Of a DNA stretch of 64,000 nt, positions 47,827-56,839 are shown piece by piece. Position 1 is the first letter of the stretch, and each line of letters opens with the position of its first letter. The position numbers and the translations under genes are program-made. Below the pieces are notes generated by a model. The model had not been told where the DNA came from. It worked only from the letters and a program-made list of their open reading frames with translations, and did no database searches. Source of the DNA: Granulibacter bethesdensis (lineage in GTDB: Bacteria; Pseudomonadota; Alphaproteobacteria; Acetobacterales; Acetobacteraceae); contig NZ_CP018194.1 of assembly GCF_001889545.1 (NCBI RefSeq), forward strand, positions 496,001 through 560,000, read 5' to 3'.

Positions 47827-47935
47827 CTTTGTGCCAGACCGGTATAGTGGCATAAGGCCGGTCAAGCATGCCCGGACGTTGACAGAAACCGATCCGTCAC
47901 TGGCGGCACAGGATCGAACAGGGCAAGGTGCCGGC

Positions 47936-49585
47936 ATGGATGTGTCGATGGCATTGCTGAATCTGGCAGGCTCCGTGGCGTTGCTGCTGTGGGGTGTGCA
48001 CATGGTTCAGACAGGCATTCAGCGTGCGCTGGGGGCGCGGCTGAATATTTTTCTGACCCGGGCGCTGCGTAACCGTTTCAAGGCCTTTCTGGCCGGCATG
48101 GGCGTCACGGCTATTCTTCAAAGCAGCACCGCCACCGGGCTGATGCTGACCGGATTCGCGGCAGGCGGGTTGGTGGAGCTCGCTCCCGCGCTGGCGGTCA
48201 TGCTGGGGGCCAATGTCGGCAGCACGCTGATCGTGCAGCTTTTGTCTTTCGACATTGCCGCCGTGGCGCCCGCGCTGATCCTGATCGGGGTCATGATGTT
48301 CCGTCGCGGGCAGGCGGCCACACGGGATACCGGACGCATCATGATCGGGCTTGGTCTGATGCTCATGGCGCTGCACAGCTTTGTGTCTCTGCTGGAACCC
48401 TATGAGCATGCAGGGCAGGCGAGGGATCTGTTGGGCGTTGTCGCCAGCTGGCCGTTGCTGGACCTGCTGCTGGGGGCCGGGTTGACATGGGCGGCCCATT
48501 CCAGCGTGGCGACGGTCCTGCTGATGATGAGTTTCGCACAAAAAGGCGCGATTTCTCCCGATGCCGCCTTTGCCATGGTGCTCGGCGCGAATATCGGCAC
48601 TGCGATCAATCCGGTGCTGGAAGGGGCGTCAGGAGAAGACCCCGCGGCCCGCCGGCTTCCGCTGGGTAATCTGCTGCTCCGCACGCTGGGGGCGGTGGTG
48701 GCCATGGTGGTGCTGGGGCCTGTCGGTCGCTTGATGGTGCAGATCGAGCCGGATGCGGGCAGGGCCGTCGCGGATTTCCATACCGCCTTCAACCTTGTGC
48801 TGGCGATCGTGGCGTTTCCCCTTCTGGACGCGTTCGCGAACCTGCTGAAGCGGATGCTGCCCGCCAGACAGGATGAGGATGATCCGGCCCGCCCGCTCTA
48901 TCTGGATGGAGCAGCAGTGGAAAGCCCGCCCGCCGCACTCGGCGGGGCAGCGCGGGAGGCGCTGCGGCTGGTCGATGTGCTGGAGAGGATGTTGCAGGGG
49001 CTGAAGGAGGCATTCGCCCATGGTGGCCGAAAGGGGATTGCCGATACCAGACGGCTCGATTCGGTGCTCGACCGTCTCAATTCTGCGATCCGCTCCTATC
49101 TGACCCGGATCGATCCGGAAGCCATGAGTGAGGCCGACCATCGCAGGGTGCGGGAAATCCTTTCCTTCGGCACGAATATCGAGAATGCGGGCGATGTGAT
49201 CGAACGTAATCTGCTGTCGCAGGCGATGAAGAAATTCAAGGGCGGGATTGCCTTCTCCCCCGAGGCGGATGCCGAGATCCAGACGTTGATCGAGCGCTGT
49301 ACCACCAATCTTCGCAACGCTGCGGCCCTGTTCATGACCGAGGATGTGCGCCTTGCCCGCCGTCTGGCAGCGGAGAAGGAAGTGTTCCGGGATGCCGAAA
49401 ACAGTGCCACTGAACAATATTTCCAACGGCTGCGCACGGAAGGGAAAGCGGCCGAGCTGGAAAACCTGTATCTGGATGTGCTGCGTGACCTGAAGCTGAT
49501 GAACACGCATCTGGTGGCAGCGGCAGCCTATCCGGTGCTGGAGGCGCATGGGGAACTGGCCGCCAGTCGTCTGCGGGTTGAATGA
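47936..49585 (+). CDS. Na/Pi cotransporter family protein with PhoU-like C-terminus
   Basis: The 549 aa protein has two copies of the NptA/PNaS repeat with the QSSTATGLML (near residue 60) and HSSVATVLLMM motifs in about eight membrane segments. A C-terminal helical domain follows, of PhoU type (about 360-549, RRVREILSFGTNIENAGDVIERNLL). Such proteins import phosphate with sodium, or export it, in bacteria; the direction is not known here. The ATG at 47936 precedes the first membrane segment (MALLNLAGSVALLLWGVHM); a longer frame from 47810 has no support. Confidence 0.87.
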   Translation: MDVSMALLNLAGSVALLLWGVHMVQTGIQRALGARLNIFLTRALRNRFKAFLAGMGVTAILQSSTATGLMLTGFAAGGLVELAPALAVMLGANVGSTLIVQLLSFDIAAVAPALILIGVMMFRRGQAATRDTGRIMIGLGLMLMALHSFVSLLEPYEHAGQARDLLGVVASWPLLDLLLGAGLTWAAHSSVATVLLMMSFAQKGAISPDAAFAMVLGANIGTAINPVLEGASGEDPAARRLPLGNLLLRTLGAVVAMVVLGPVGRLMVQIEPDAGRAVADFHTAFNLVLAIVAFPLLDAFANLLKRMLPARQDEDDPARPLYLDGAAVESPPAALGGAAREALRLVDVLERMLQGLKEAFAHGGRKGIADTRRLDSVLDRLNSAIRSYLTRIDPEAMSEADHRRVREILSFGTNIENAGDVIERNLLSQAMKKFKGGIAFSPEADAEIQTLIERCTTNLRNAAALFMTEDVRLARRLAAEKEVFRDAENSATEQYFQRLRTEGKAAELENLYLDVLRDLKLMNTHLVAAAAYPVLEAHGELAASRLRVE

Positions 49586-49603
49586 GGCTTCCTTCTGCTG
49601 TCC

Positions 49604-50344
49604 TTGTTGACGTCGGACCGCTTCCGATTGTACGTGAGCAGCGTGACATCAGAAGTCAAAACCCGTCCCTTTTTCCGCGTGCGCGGTCGGTCCTTCATTG
49701 CTGTCGTCCTGGTGCCGGAACAACCGGTGGATGACTGGCTGGGGGAGCTGGATGCGCAGATCGAGCGGTCACCAAGCTTTTTCGACCGTCGCCCGGTGGT
49801 GGTGGACCTGTCTGTTGCCGGCTTGCAGGAGCCCGGCCTGATGGCGCTTTTCTCCGAGCTGGAAGCCCGCAACATCCGTCCCATCGGCATTGAGGGGCTG
49901 GATGAGGCCGGAGAAGAATGGAGCGACAATCTACTCGCCTCCCTGCCGCCAGTGATTCGCGGCAGCCGTGCTGCGGGCGATCTGGATATTCCCGAAGAAA
50001 CCCGGCCGGAAGAAATGATGGCCCTGGTCGTGGAGCGCCCGGTACGCTCCGGCCAGTCTGTCGTGCATGACAAGGGGGACGTGATTGTGATCGGCTCCGT
50101 CGCATCCGGGGCGGAGGTCGTCGCGGGCGGTTCCATTCACGTCTACGGCACGCTCCGTGGACGCGCGATTGCCGGATTGATGGAAGACGGAACCCCCCGT
50201 ATTTTCTGCAGCAAGCTGGAAGCCGAGCTGGTGGCGATCGAAGGCGTCTGGAAAACCGCTGACGATATGGAACCATCCCTGCGCGGCAGGCCGGTGCAGA
50301 TCATGCGTGACGGTGAAACGATCAAGATCGTCGCGTTCGACTAA
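49604..50344 (+). CDS. minC: Septum site-determining protein MinC
   Basis: MinC inhibits FtsZ ring assembly away from midcell and is recruited by MinD. The 246 aa protein has the N-terminal FtsZ-binding domain (TRPFFRVRGRSFIAVVLVPEQP) and the C-terminal beta-helix (VRSGQSVVHDKGDVIVIGSVASGAEVVAGG, YGTLRGRAIAG), which binds MinD. The start is unclear: tandem TTG codons at 49604/49607 or GTG at 49634/49643 are possible and none has a good ribosome-binding site; GTG at 49643 is closest to the conserved part. It precedes minD by 162 bases. Confidence 0.92.
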   Translation: MLTSDRFRLYVSSVTSEVKTRPFFRVRGRSFIAVVLVPEQPVDDWLGELDAQIERSPSFFDRRPVVVDLSVAGLQEPGLMALFSELEARNIRPIGIEGLDEAGEEWSDNLLASLPPVIRGSRAAGDLDIPEETRPEEMMALVVERPVRSGQSVVHDKGDVIVIGSVASGAEVVAGGSIHVYGTLRGRAIAGLMEDGTPRIFCSKLEAELVAIEGVWKTADDMEPSLRGRPVQIMRDGETIKIVAFD

Positions 50345-50506
50345 GCGGCCTCTTACGCTGGTCCGATATGTTGGCTAGAGTCGAAACGATAAGGCGTCCT
50401 TGTGTCAGTGACTCTGTTTCTCGTGGCACAATGTGGATGACCGGTTCATGATCTACGGTGGAGCATCCCTGATGTGGATGCGGTTGAGCGCCTGAGGGAG
50501 GCTTAA

Positions 50507-51322
50507 ATGTCTAAGGTTCTGGTTGTGACCTCGGGCAAGGGCGGTGTCGGCAAGACGACATCGACTGCGGCGCTGGGTGCGGCGTTGGCCCAGTTGGGTA
50601 AGACCGTCTGCGTCGTCGATTTTGATGTGGGCCTGCGCAATCTTGATCTGATCATGGGTGCGGAACGCCGTGTCGTGTTCGACCTGATCAATGTGGTGCA
50701 AGGTGATGCGCGCCTCAGCCAGGCCCTGATCCGCGACAAACGTATCGAAAATCTTTCCCTGCTGCCCGCCAGCCAGACCCGTGATAAGGATGCGCTGACC
50801 CCGGAAGGCGTGCAGACCGTGATCGAGGAACTGCGCACGCGTTTCGACTGGGTGGTCTGCGACAGCCCCGCCGGGATTGAAAAAGGCGCCACTCTCGCGA
50901 TGCAGTTTGCCGATGTCGCGGTGGTGGTGACCAACCCCGAAGTGTCATCCGTGCGAGACAGTGATCGTATCATCGGTCTGCTGGATTCAAAAACGGACAA
51001 GGCGCAGAAAGACGAACGCATCGACAAACATCTGTTACTGACCCGTTATGACGCTGCCCGGGCCGCGAAGGGCGAGATGCTGAAGGTCGATGACGTGCTG
51101 GAGGTTCTGTCAATTCCTCTGCTGGGCATCATTCCGGATAGCGAAGAGGTGCTGAAAGCCTCCAATGTCGGCTCACCGGTGACAGTGAACGCACCGCAGA
51201 GCGTGCCGGGCAAGGCTTATTTCGATGCTGCAAGGCGCCTGCTGGGTGAGGATGTGCCGATGGTGGTGCCGTCCGAGAAGCGCGGGCTGGTTGGTCGTCT
51301 GTTCGGCAGGAGGGTTGCGTGA
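50507..51322 (+). CDS. minD: Septum site-determining protein MinD
   Basis: MinD is the membrane-binding ATPase that carries MinC and oscillates with MinE. The 271 aa protein has the deviant Walker [16 protein letters not shown] at residues 10-24, the [14 protein letters not shown] switch, DSPAGIEKG, and the C-terminal amphipathic membrane helix ([14 protein letters not shown]). The promoter probably lies in the 162-base gap after minC. GGGAGG stands eight bases before the ATG. It overlaps minE by four bases. Confidence 0.96.
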   Translation: MSKVLVVTSGKGGVGKTTSTAALGAALAQLGKTVCVVDFDVGLRNLDLIMGAERRVVFDLINVVQGDARLSQALIRDKRIENLSLLPASQTRDKDALTPEGVQTVIEELRTRFDWVVCDSPAGIEKGATLAMQFADVAVVVTNPEVSSVRDSDRIIGLLDSKTDKAQKDERIDKHLLLTRYDAARAAKGEMLKVDDVLEVLSIPLLGIIPDSEEVLKASNVGSPVTVNAPQSVPGKAYFDAARRLLGEDVPMVVPSEKRGLVGRLFGRRVA

Positions 51323-51573
51323 GCTTATTCGGCTTTCTCCAACGTAAACCGACGGCTCAGGTCGCCCGCAACCGGCTTCAGATTCTGCTGGCGCATGAGC
51401 GAGGGCTGGAGGGTAATACTGATCTCGCCGCCATCCTGCAGGAAGAGATTATTGCGGTCATCGCGAAGCATGTTGAGATCGACCGGGAAAAGGTGCAGGT
51501 CAAACTTGATCGTGGCTCTGCTTTTTCCACGCTGGAAATCGATGTTGAGATGCCAAATGGAAAGAAGGCTTGA
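51319..51573 (+). CDS. minE: Cell division topological specificity factor MinE
   Basis: MinE stimulates MinD ATPase and confines MinC-MinD to the poles. The 84 aa protein has the family layout: [23 protein letters not shown] (anti-MinCD helix, residues 5-27) and a C-terminal dimerisation domain ([20 protein letters not shown] and on, then LEIDVEMP). Its first codon is GTG in an overlap with the minD stop (GTGA), so translation is coupled. Confidence 0.95.
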   Translation: MSLFGFLQRKPTAQVARNRLQILLAHERGLEGNTDLAAILQEEIIAVIAKHVEIDREKVQVKLDRGSAFSTLEIDVEMPNGKKA

Positions 51574-51595
51574 GCATCCGGGCAGGCTGTTCAGG

Positions 51596-51832
51596 ATGAA
51601 ATCATCCTGCCTGTTGCTTCCCTTAAGTCTGGCCTTCTGCCTGGGTCTGGCGGGATGTGGGTCTTCACATCATCGTTATAGAGGCGGAGGTACGCCTTAT
51701 AGCGGTGGAGCATCTTATGAGGATTCCCCCTATCCGCAGGCGGGGCAGACGCTTGATTTTCGGACTCGTGCACAGGTGAACTGTGCCGCCGGGGATTCTG
51801 CCTCCTGCAAAATTCTCCGTGCCATCCGCTGA
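51596..51832 (+). CDS. Small lipoprotein of unknown function
   Basis: The 78 aa protein has a lipoprotein signal peptide with lipobox LAGC (MKSSCLLLPLSLAFCLG, then LAGCGSS). The mature part is Gly/Ser/Tyr-rich (RGGGTPYSGGASYEDSPYP) and ends with two more Cys in VNCAAGDSASCKILRAIR that may form a disulfide. The ATG was chosen because it directly precedes the signal peptide. It lies 22 bases after minE and may be co-transcribed. I do not recognise the family. Confidence 0.65.
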   Translation: MKSSCLLLPLSLAFCLGLAGCGSSHHRYRGGGTPYSGGASYEDSPYPQAGQTLDFRTRAQVNCAAGDSASCKILRAIR

Positions 51833-51941
51833 GATTTTTGCGAGGACAGGCAAAAACAAAAAGACAACTGATCGCTTTGTGAGGCGTTGCATGCTGTGAC
51901 CCGAAATGTGTCGGGGACAATCACAGCCAGAGGGACGCGCC

Positions 51942-52247
51942 ATGACTGTATGGTTTTATCGTGACCGTCACAACCTGACTGGGGCAGCCATACTGATGAT
52001 GAGTGTTATCTTCAGTGGAGCCGCTCTTGCGAATGAGCCTGGCGCCGAAGCGCCGGCCGGTTCTATCGCGGCGGCGAAGGCCGTGCATGTCGGTTTGGGC
52101 ATTGGCAGTGGTGCCGGGTCACAATACTGGTATGTGTCTGGTGACCCTTATCGGGCGGGGGATGCAGGCTTGGCCGAGTATGAGCAGGGCAGCCTGCGTC
52201 AGATGTCGGACGGTGCAGAACCGTCCCGGCATCCGGTGAAAAAATAA
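51942..52247 (+). CDS. Small exported protein of unknown function
   Basis: The 101 aa protein has a likely signal peptide (residues 1-32, with LTGAAILMMSVIFSGAALA, cut before NEPGAEAP). The mature 69 residues are Gly/Ala-rich and acidic, with a GLGIGSGAGSQYWYVSGDPYR stretch. No family is recognised. The ATG at 51942 was chosen because it precedes the signal peptide. It converges on the monooxygenase gene at 52272. Confidence 0.55.
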   Translation: MTVWFYRDRHNLTGAAILMMSVIFSGAALANEPGAEAPAGSIAAAKAVHVGLGIGSGAGSQYWYVSGDPYRAGDAGLAEYEQGSLRQMSDGAEPSRHPVKK

Positions 52248-52271
52248 AACTGTCCTGCAGCGTGGCCGGTA

Positions 52272-52592
52272 TCAGGCTTTTTGCTGAAGTGTCTGGATAA
52301 TCTCGAACCCCTCAAATTCAGGATGCCCGAGATAAAGCGGTCGATTGCTGCCAGCATTTTTATGAGCCGCGCGGAAAGCCTCTGATTTCGTCCACGCTTC
52401 AAAGGCATCCCTGCTTGCCCAGATTGTATGGGATGCATAGAGGACGTGATCCTCCCGCACCGGGCCTTTCAAAAGATGAAATTCGATGAAACCTGGTACA
52501 GTCTCCAGAAAGCTGGGCCGGTTGGCCCAGACTTCCTCAAATGCCTGTGTGGCATCCGGCAGAACCTTGAACCGGTTCATGGCAATAAACAT
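52272..52592 (-). CDS. Antibiotic biosynthesis monooxygenase-domain protein (HmoA-like)
   Basis: The 106 aa protein is a ferredoxin-like dimer-forming ABM domain: MFIAMNRFKVLPDATQAFEEVWANR at the start, VPGFIEFHLLKG, then LYASHTIWASRDAFEAW. The Asn and His/Trp positions fit the IsdG/HmoA branch that degrades heme, but other ABM proteins act on small aromatics, so heme use is only a suggestion. The ATG at 52592 follows AGGAG by eight bases; a GTG two codons upstream is not needed. Confidence 0.8.
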   Translation of the reverse strand: MFIAMNRFKVLPDATQAFEEVWANRPSFLETVPGFIEFHLLKGPVREDHVLYASHTIWASRDAFEAWTKSEAFRAAHKNAGSNRPLYLGHPEFEGFEIIQTLQQKA

Positions 52593-52705
52593 AAGCACTT
52601 CTCCTGCTGCCGGTTGGCCAGCCTGATATAGCGGGCCGCCCCTTGTATCCGGCGATCGTGCAATTCTGACGGATAGGCGGCAAGGGGGTAGGAATATGCC
52701 GGATT

Positions 52706-53758
52706 TCAGGTGATGACGCGCAAGGCAGGACGTGCGTCGACACCCAGCTTGCGATAGATCGCCAGATAATCCTCTGCCATGCGGCGGGCTGTGAAGCGTT
52801 TTTCAAATATGGCCCGCACATTGGTCCGGTTTAGCCGATCAAGCTTGCGCGCAGCAGCGATGGCGCTTTTTTCATCCTCGACAATAAAGCCGGTTACGCC
52901 ATCATCCAGAATTTCCGGTACCGACCCACGATTCATGGCGATGACTGGTGTGCCGCAGGCCATGGCCTCGATCATGACCAGACCGAACGGCTCCGGCCAG
53001 TCGATTGGCATCAACAGGCCAAGGGCGCCGGAGAGAAATTCCGCTTTTCGATCATCGCCGATTTCGCCCACCATCTCAACGCCTCCGCCCGGCAACATCG
53101 GCTTGATCACGGTTTCGAAATAGTCCTGATCGGCCTTGTCCACTTTGGCGGCAATGCGCAGAGGGATACCCACTGCACGGGCAATGCGGATGGCCGTATC
53201 CGGCCGTTTTTCCGGACAGATGCGGCCCAGAAAGGCCAGATAATCATGGTTACCGGGCTGAGGTGTCAGCAGGTCGGCAGGCAGACCATGCAGGACTGTG
53301 CCGATGAAATGGGCATTCGGCAAAGGGCGGCGCTGGGAATGGGAGATGGAAATGACCGGCGTATCCGGGAAGGTATCATAAATCTGGGACAATTCCGGCA
53401 GATCCAGCCGCCCATGCAGAGTGCTGACGAAAGGCGTCGGCTGGCGGGAAAACAGGCTGAACGGCATGTAATCATTGTGGAAGTGCAGCACGTCGAACTG
53501 GTCTGCCATCTGTCGCACCCGTTCCATTTGCAGGATCTGGGGTGCCAGCGTGTCACGAATTGTCTGATCCAGCCTCAGCGCCTGCGGCCATGTGGCTTCC
53601 AGCTTTGCGTCGGTGATTGAGTCTCCGCTCGCGAACAGGGTCACATCATGCCCCATTGCGACCAGTTCCTCGGTGAGGAAGGAGACGACGCGTTCCGTAC
53701 CACCATAAAGCTTGGGGGGAACGGCTTCGTGTAACGGGGCAATCTGGGCAATACGCAT
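52706..53758 (-). CDS. Glycosyltransferase family 4 protein
   Basis: This GT-B glycosyltransferase (350 aa) shows MRIAQIAPLHEAVPPKLYGGTERVV at the start (acceptor side) and the GT4 donor side: FLGRICPEKRPDTAIRIA, and a Glu-x7-Glu type motif in PEPFGLVMIEAMACGTPVIAMNRGSVPEIL. It may take part in trehalose, glycogen or polysaccharide synthesis; the acceptor is unknown. The ATG at 53758 has GGAG nine bases upstream; a Met five codons earlier is also in frame. Confidence 0.87.
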   Translation of the reverse strand: MRIAQIAPLHEAVPPKLYGGTERVVSFLTEELVAMGHDVTLFASGDSITDAKLEATWPQALRLDQTIRDTLAPQILQMERVRQMADQFDVLHFHNDYMPFSLFSRQPTPFVSTLHGRLDLPELSQIYDTFPDTPVISISHSQRRPLPNAHFIGTVLHGLPADLLTPQPGNHDYLAFLGRICPEKRPDTAIRIARAVGIPLRIAAKVDKADQDYFETVIKPMLPGGGVEMVGEIGDDRKAEFLSGALGLLMPIDWPEPFGLVMIEAMACGTPVIAMNRGSVPEILDDGVTGFIVEDEKSAIAAARKLDRLNRTNVRAIFEKRFTARRMAEDYLAIYRKLGVDARPALRVIT

Positions 53759-54160
53759 GGCGATAAGCTCCATTTGTTGCGGATAACGATCTGGATGCCG
53801 GTGTCGCTGCGTGAAACATGCATCCTGATACAGGCAGTAATAAGACAGGCTTGCCTTAGTGCTGCCGCAATGATCGGTACAATGTGCTGACCAAAGGCAA
53901 CGTTCTGCGAATGCCCGATATCATGGTTCAGCATTTTTGCCGGGACCGAAACGGATCAGTTCGTAAAAGGTTGCTGCCATGATGTGTTCCGGCAACGGCG
54001 CTGTGATGATGGCGGAAGGGAAGAGTGTCATTCTGAGGGGGCGCAGCCTCTGATAAAATGGCAGATTTTCTGGCCTGATCGGCGACAGTGAACGTATTGA
54101 CGATGACGGATGCGCATCGTGGGTGACGGATCGATCAATATCACGTATCCGGGAGTACTC
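53759..54160. other. Intergenic region between divergent glycosyltransferase and ABC transporter genes
   Basis: These 402 bases separate two divergent genes and should hold both promoters. I see no convincing gene, repeat or hairpin. A TTGACGATGACGG stretch near 54098 could be part of a promoter for the ABC transporter, but I cannot assign a matching -10 element with confidence. Confidence 0.45.
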
Positions 54161-56080
54161 ATGTCCAATAAAACCGTCACGATCACCTTTTCAGACCATT
54201 CCGGGATGTGCCCAATGGTTGCAAAAAGACAGGGTGGTGCAGGAGATGGCCGGACCATGAAACACCTGCGGCAGATGCTGTCGGTGAAGCCTTTTGAGAC
54301 AGTCCACGGGGGGCGCGTGAGCAACGACAATAAGACCCGCAGCCTGCCGACCCGGACGCTGCCATTTATTTTTCACTACGTGCGTCGCCACCCTGTCGGG
54401 CATCTGACGGTCCTGTTATCCGTACTGATGGCGGTGTCCTTTGCGACGTTTTCCCAATACGGCGTCAAGCATCTGGTGGACGTGCTTTCCGGTAATCGTG
54501 TGGATGAGGTCTGGAGCGCATTCGCCATTCTCGCCGGGTTGATCGCCGCCGATAATATGAGCTGGCGCATCGGCGGATGGGTCTCCACCCATACTTTTGT
54601 TGCCGTCACAGGCGATCTGCGCCGTGATCTGTTCGAACATCTGACCGGACACTCCCCGGCCTATTTCGCGGATCGTCTGCCGGGCATGCTCGCCGGACGC
54701 GTCACGGCCACCGGCAATGCGATCTTTCAGCTTGAGCAGCTCTTCTCGTGGAATGTTTTGCCGCCGACCTTTGCGGTGGTGCTGTCGATAGCGATGCTGG
54801 CGCTGGTCAGCCCGCTGATGTCCGCCACGCTGGCGCTGGTCTCTCTGGGCCTTGGGGCCGTGCTGATGATCTGGGCGGCACGCGGCAACCGGTTGCATGA
54901 GCGCTATGCGACCGACGCGGCAAGGGTGGATGGCGAACTGGTTGATGTCATTAACAACATGCCCCTGGTCCGGGCTTTCGGTGCGACCCTGAGGGAGCGG
55001 GAGCGGTTTGCCGCGCGTGTGCAGGATGAAATGTCGGCCCGTGGCCATTCCCTGCGCTATCTGGAGCGGCTGCGCCTGTTTCATGCGGTGTTTACGGCGG
55101 CGCTGACAGCCGGGCTGCTGGTCTGGGCAATCCTGTTGTGGCAGCACAAGATGGCGAGCACCGGTGACGTTGTTCTGGTGACTACGCTCGGCTTCAATAT
55201 CCTGCATGGTACCCGCGATCTGGCCGTGGCGCTGGTGAATATGGTGCAGGATGTGGCCCGTCTGTCAGAAGCTCTGGCAACATTGTTGCTGCCGCATGAT
55301 CTGCGTGACCAGACGGATGCGCATACCCTCCCTTCTGCGGTAGGGGCGGTCGAATTCAGGGATGTCACTTTTGCCTATCCGGGCGCCAGTCCTGTTCTGA
55401 AGAAGTTCAATCTTGTCGTCCCCGCCGGGCAGCGTGTCGGGCTGGTGGGGCGCTCCGGCTCTGGCAAAACGACAGTTCTGACCCTTATGCAGAGGCTGCG
55501 TGAGCTCGGGGAGGGACAGATCCTGATCGACGGGCACGATATCGCGACCATGACCCAGGAAAGTCTGCGTGATGCGATCAGCATCGTGCCGCAGGATGTC
55601 ATGCTGTTCCATCGCTCGGTGATCGATAATATCCGTTACGGCAAGCCCGATGCGAGCTTTGCCGAAGTGGAGGCGGCTGCGGAAGCTGCGTGCTGCCGTG
55701 ACTTTATCAATGATCTGACCGAAGGATATGACACGATCGTGGGTGACCGCGGGGTGAAACTTTCCGGTGGTCAACGCCAGCGGCTGGCCATCGCCCGGGC
55801 TTTCCTGCGTAACGCGCCGGTGCTGGTGCTGGATGAGGCGACCAGTGCGCTCGACAGTGAAAGCGAACGGGCAGTTCAGAGGGCGCTCGATCGCTTGATG
55901 CAGGGTCGAACCGTGATTGCCGTGGCGCATCGCCTGTCCACGCTGAAAAACTTCGATCGGATCGTGGTGATGCAGCATGGCCGTATCTTGCAGGATGGCT
56001 CGCCGACCGAGCTGGAGCGCAATGACGGGCCGTTCAGGGATCTGTTGCTTCAGCAGACCATGATGATTGCCGCCGAATAA
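54161..56080 (+). CDS. ABC transporter, fused permease and ATP-binding protein (exporter type)
   Basis: The 639 aa protein fuses a six-segment membrane domain (about residues 70-360) to an ATP-binding domain. The latter has Walker A GRSGSGKTT, the signature LSGGQRQRLAIARAF, Walker B VLVLDEATS and the switch His in AVAHRLSTL. This is the half-transporter exporter type of the MsbA/multidrug group; it would act as a homodimer. The substrate is not readable. I chose the ATG at 54161 because GGGAG lies six bases upstream; about 50 residues before the first membrane segment look unstructured, so a later start such as 54257 is possible. A terminator follows. Confidence 0.86.
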   Translation: MSNKTVTITFSDHSGMCPMVAKRQGGAGDGRTMKHLRQMLSVKPFETVHGGRVSNDNKTRSLPTRTLPFIFHYVRRHPVGHLTVLLSVLMAVSFATFSQYGVKHLVDVLSGNRVDEVWSAFAILAGLIAADNMSWRIGGWVSTHTFVAVTGDLRRDLFEHLTGHSPAYFADRLPGMLAGRVTATGNAIFQLEQLFSWNVLPPTFAVVLSIAMLALVSPLMSATLALVSLGLGAVLMIWAARGNRLHERYATDAARVDGELVDVINNMPLVRAFGATLRERERFAARVQDEMSARGHSLRYLERLRLFHAVFTAALTAGLLVWAILLWQHKMASTGDVVLVTTLGFNILHGTRDLAVALVNMVQDVARLSEALATLLLPHDLRDQTDAHTLPSAVGAVEFRDVTFAYPGASPVLKKFNLVVPAGQRVGLVGRSGSGKTTVLTLMQRLRELGEGQILIDGHDIATMTQESLRDAISIVPQDVMLFHRSVIDNIRYGKPDASFAEVEAAAEAACCRDFINDLTEGYDTIVGDRGVKLSGGQRQRLAIARAFLRNAPVLVLDEATSALDSESERAVQRALDRLMQGRTVIAVAHRLSTLKNFDRIVVMQHGRILQDGSPTELERNDGPFRDLLLQQTMMIAAE

Positions 56081-56101
56081 ACACGAGCAAACATGCCTAC
56101 G

Positions 56102-56135
56102 AAAAAGGGCTGGGCACGCGGGTGTCCGGCCTTTT
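56102..56135 (+). terminator. Rho-independent terminator after the ABC transporter gene
   Basis: A hairpin with arms AAAAAGG and CCTTTTT as outer part, and a GC-rich inner stem (CAC/GTG with GG/CC), closes 22 bases after the stop. The right arm ends in five T. It ends the ABC transporter message. Confidence 0.75.
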
Positions 56136-56186
56136 TCATGGGCATCAATCAGATCAAAATGAAAAGGTAGTGGGAGAGGGAAGCCG

Positions 56187-56205
56187 GCGGGGGATAATCC
56201 CCCGC
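56187..56205. repeat. Perfect 19-bp palindromic hairpin between the ABC transporter and rpsU
   Basis: GCGGGGGAT and ATCCCCCGC are perfect complements around a single A. It would give a very strong small hairpin, but no T-run follows on either strand. It lies in the 235-base stretch between the ABC terminator and the rpsU stop, where no gene is seen. It might be a processing or rho-linked 3' end for rpsU. Confidence 0.5.
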
Positions 56206-56370
56206 TGCGGTCTCCGATCCGGCTCCGTCCGTTGATAAGGCTCCATCAGAATGGCGCAGGGGACGGAAGCGGTTTTCAGGCGGGCTGGTTATCACCAACC
56301 CTGTCCGGCCGCCCGATGGCTGGCCGTGTATATGTGCGGGACCGTTGGGCCCGGCTTGGCGGAAGGTGTA

Positions 56371-56574
56371 TCAGAACCCCTCACGCTCCAGACGCTTGCG
56401 CTCCAGCTTGCGGGCGCGGCGAACGGCTTCAGCAGCTTCGCGAGCCTTGCGTTCCGACGGCTTTTCAAAGTGCCGACGCAGCTTCATTTCACGGAAAATG
56501 CCTTCGCGCTGCATCTTCTTCTTGAGCGCCTTGAGCGCCTGATCGACATTATTGTCACGAACCAGAACTTGCAC
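56371..56574 (-). CDS. rpsU: 30S ribosomal protein S21
   Basis: S21 is a small, basic 30S protein near the mRNA exit platform. The 67 aa sequence, [20 protein letters not shown] at the start and ending [13 protein letters not shown], matches S21 throughout. The start codon is GTG at 56574, with AAAGGAG about eleven bases upstream. An overlapping ATG within that spacer is out of frame and must be passed over. It is divergent from def, with 265 bases between them. Confidence 0.95.
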   Translation of the reverse strand: MQVLVRDNNVDQALKALKKKMQREGIFREMKLRRHFEKPSERKAREAAEAVRRARKLERKRLEREGF

Positions 56575-56839
56575 TGGGTAGTCATCTCCTTTCTCTGGAC
56601 GGTCTGAGCCCGGGCCGTACGAACGGGTTCCGCTGAAGATTCCAACGGAAGGCGGGGCGTATAGCACAGTTTTGCCGAAGAAAACAAAGCCTGTTTCTGT
56701 GGTCTGATATTTCCTGGTTCCGGCGGGGCGAATCAGGTCTTTCTGATACTGTTTCGTGCCTTGTGGCGGCCGGTTTCGTAACGGACAATATGACCAGAGG
56801 CATGCCGGGCGGCAGCGGCAAGTATGGGAGAGGGGCGCA

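Noticed and set aside
47810-47935. A longer N-terminus of the Na/Pi cotransporter starting at 47810
   Set aside because: The extra 42 residues are polar, not conserved in style and would precede the first membrane segment; the ATG at 47936 fits the family start.
56484-56687. An ATG-started 67-codon frame overlapping rpsU
   Set aside because: Its ATG lies in the spacer of the rpsU ribosome-binding site but is out of frame with S21. The S21 frame with GTG start encodes a complete ribosomal protein.
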